6,479 nt of DNA from JBFXAM01 sp050184295 (GTDB taxonomy: Bacteria; Planctomycetota; Phycisphaerae; UBA1845; Fen-1342). The position numbers and the translations under genes are program-made. Positions 5,594 to 6,479 of the stretch are shown one piece after another. The notes beneath the pieces are model-generated. The model worked only from the letters and a program-made list of their open reading frames with translations. It did no database searches and was not told the origin of the DNA. Within the stretch, counting starts at the first letter, position 1. Each line of letters starts with the position of its first letter. The stretch covers positions 1 through 6,479 of the forward strand of contig JBFXAM010000174.1 of the NCBI GenBank assembly GCA_050184295.1, written 5' to 3'.

Positions 5594-6479
5594 ATGCCCG
5601 AATCGTTGGACGCGATCCGCCGTGTGTCGCGCTGGCGGGCGCTGGCGGCGAGTCCGCTCGGCGTCCTGGTGCTGGTGCTGGCGCTGGTGTTCGCGGTCGA
5701 GGCCGCGATCATGCTGGTGTTGACGCGGGGGTCGCCGCGCGCCGACGAGTCGCTCGTAGTCTCGCTGGCGGACGCGATTGTGCTGGCCGCGGTGTTGGCG
5801 CCAGCGTTGTGGTTCCTGGTCGTGCGGCCGCTGCGCGCCCTGATCGGCGAGCGCGGCATGCTGTTGTTGCGCGTGCTGGACGCCCAGGAAGAGGAGCGCG
5901 AGCGAATCGCGCGCGATCTGCATGACGAGCTCGGTCAGCAACTGACCGCCGTGCTGCTGGGGCTGCGGGCGGCGGAAAGCGCGGAGTCGCTGCACGCTGC
6001 CCGCGCTGGTCTTCAGGCCGCCCGGCGCGGCGCGGCTGACGGCTTGGAGGCCGTTCGGCGCTTGGCGCGCGGGCTATCGCCGGTCGTGCTCCGTGATCTG
6101 GGCCTTGAGACCGCCGTCGCGCGGCTGTGCGAAGACATGGCCGCCGCCAGCGGCCTGACCGTGACGCGCGAGCTGGCGCTGCCGGACGAGCGGCTTGCCC
6201 CCGAGGTCGAGATCGCGGTGTATCGCATTGTTCAGGAGGCGCTCACGAACGCGACGCGCCACGCCCGCGCGACACACGTGCACGTCCGGGTCGTGCGCGT
6301 CGGCGACGCACTGCACCTCGGTGTGCGCGACGACGGAGTCGGTCTGGAGGGCGGCCTCGATGGTGCTCCCGGGCTCGGGATGCGGGGCATCCGCGAACGC
6401 GTGCAGAGCCTGGGCGGCGTCCTGCACGTGGCGTCCGCGCCCGGCCGGGGTACGATGGTCGCCGCAGAACTACCCAGGG
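5594..6479 (+). CDS. NarX/DegS/LiaS-class histidine kinase (HisKA_3 plus HATPase), 3' partial
   Basis: 295 residues are visible from ATG 5594, with no stop before the window edge. Membrane segments at about 21-43 and 56-78 are joined by only about a dozen residues, so there is no extracytoplasmic sensor domain. The stretch from about 57 to 81 ends in VVRPLRAL, a membrane anchor style seen in other signalling proteins. A short coiled stretch leads into the HisKA_3 H-box, with His110 in ERIARDLHDELGQQL. The HATPase domain has an N-box (EALTNATRHA, Asn219), G1 (DDGVGL, Asp246-Asp247) and G2 (GLGMRGIRERV, from 260). The last visible residues, GRGTMVAAELP, match the usual end of the domain, so only a few residues are probably missing. 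Kinases of this class phosphorylate NarL-type regulators, usually encoded next door, here expected just past the edge. It follows the FixJ-type gene by 82 bases and may be co-transcribed. The signal may be sensed within the membrane or by a partner protein. Confidence 0.93.
   Translation, partial: MPESLDAIRRVSRWRALAASPLGVLVLVLALVFAVEAAIMLVLTRGSPRADESLVVSLADAIVLAAVLAPALWFLVVRPLRALIGERGMLLLRVLDAQEEERERIARDLHDELGQQLTAVLLGLRAAESAESLHAARAGLQAARRGAADGLEAVRRLARGLSPVVLRDLGLETAVARLCEDMAAASGLTVTRELALPDERLAPEVEIAVYRIVQEALTNATRHARATHVHVRVVRVGDALHLGVRDDGVGLEGGLDGAPGLGMRGIRERVQSLGGVLHVASAPGRGTMVAAELPR

Noticed and set aside
4723..5995. Minus-strand open frames opposite the regulator and second kinase
   Set aside because: They are low-complexity (Arg, Gln, Ser-rich) and mirror well-supported + strand genes, with no ribosome site or family resemblance.

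Overview
The window is GC-rich, with strong G/C preference at codon third positions. It most likely comes from a planctomycete, probably of the Phycisphaerae type. The main evidence is the C-terminal tail shared by the first two proteins: two dockerin-like EF-hand loops, each followed by NNFDID and an almost invariant spacing, a form I associate from memory with secreted proteins of that lineage. A beta-helix protein ending in a GAYE-type domain and kinases with two-transmembrane anchors fit the same picture. No lineage marker gene (rRNA, tRNA, ribosomal protein) is present, so the assignment is an inference.

All real genes read on the + strand. Positions 2-1591 hold the 3' part of a large exported right-handed beta-helix protein (choice-of-anchor-Q-like end plus dockerin-like tail). 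Positions 1712-2974 hold a complete secreted protein with a signal peptide, a conserved but functionally unassigned N-terminal domain, an Ig-like domain and the same type of tail. These two form an exported-protein block. A gap of 237 bases (2975-3211) follows, containing a long terminator-like hairpin and a weak promoter candidate. It separates that block from a signalling block.

The signalling block starts with a membrane histidine kinase (3212-4870; two membrane segments around a dCache-like sensor region, and a HELAQPL H-box). It overlaps by four bases a FixJ-type response regulator (4867-5511; receiver plus LuxR-type helix-turn-helix). After 82 bases comes a second kinase of the NarX/DegS/LiaS (HisKA_3) class (5594 to the window end). 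It has two membrane segments, almost no external loop, and is cut by the window edge only just before its expected C-terminus. Its partner regulator, usually NarL-type, would be expected just downstream.

The first kinase and FixJ-type regulator very probably work as a pair: an external or periplasmic signal leads to His336 autophosphorylation, then transfer to Asp55 of the regulator, then DNA binding. Whether these systems control the neighbouring exported proteins cannot be told from the sequence. I found no mobile element, CRISPR array, RNA gene or clearly new multi-gene system. The most unusual items are the unassigned domain of the second protein, the matched tail modules, the tandem of two different kinase classes, and the hairpins at the gene boundaries.
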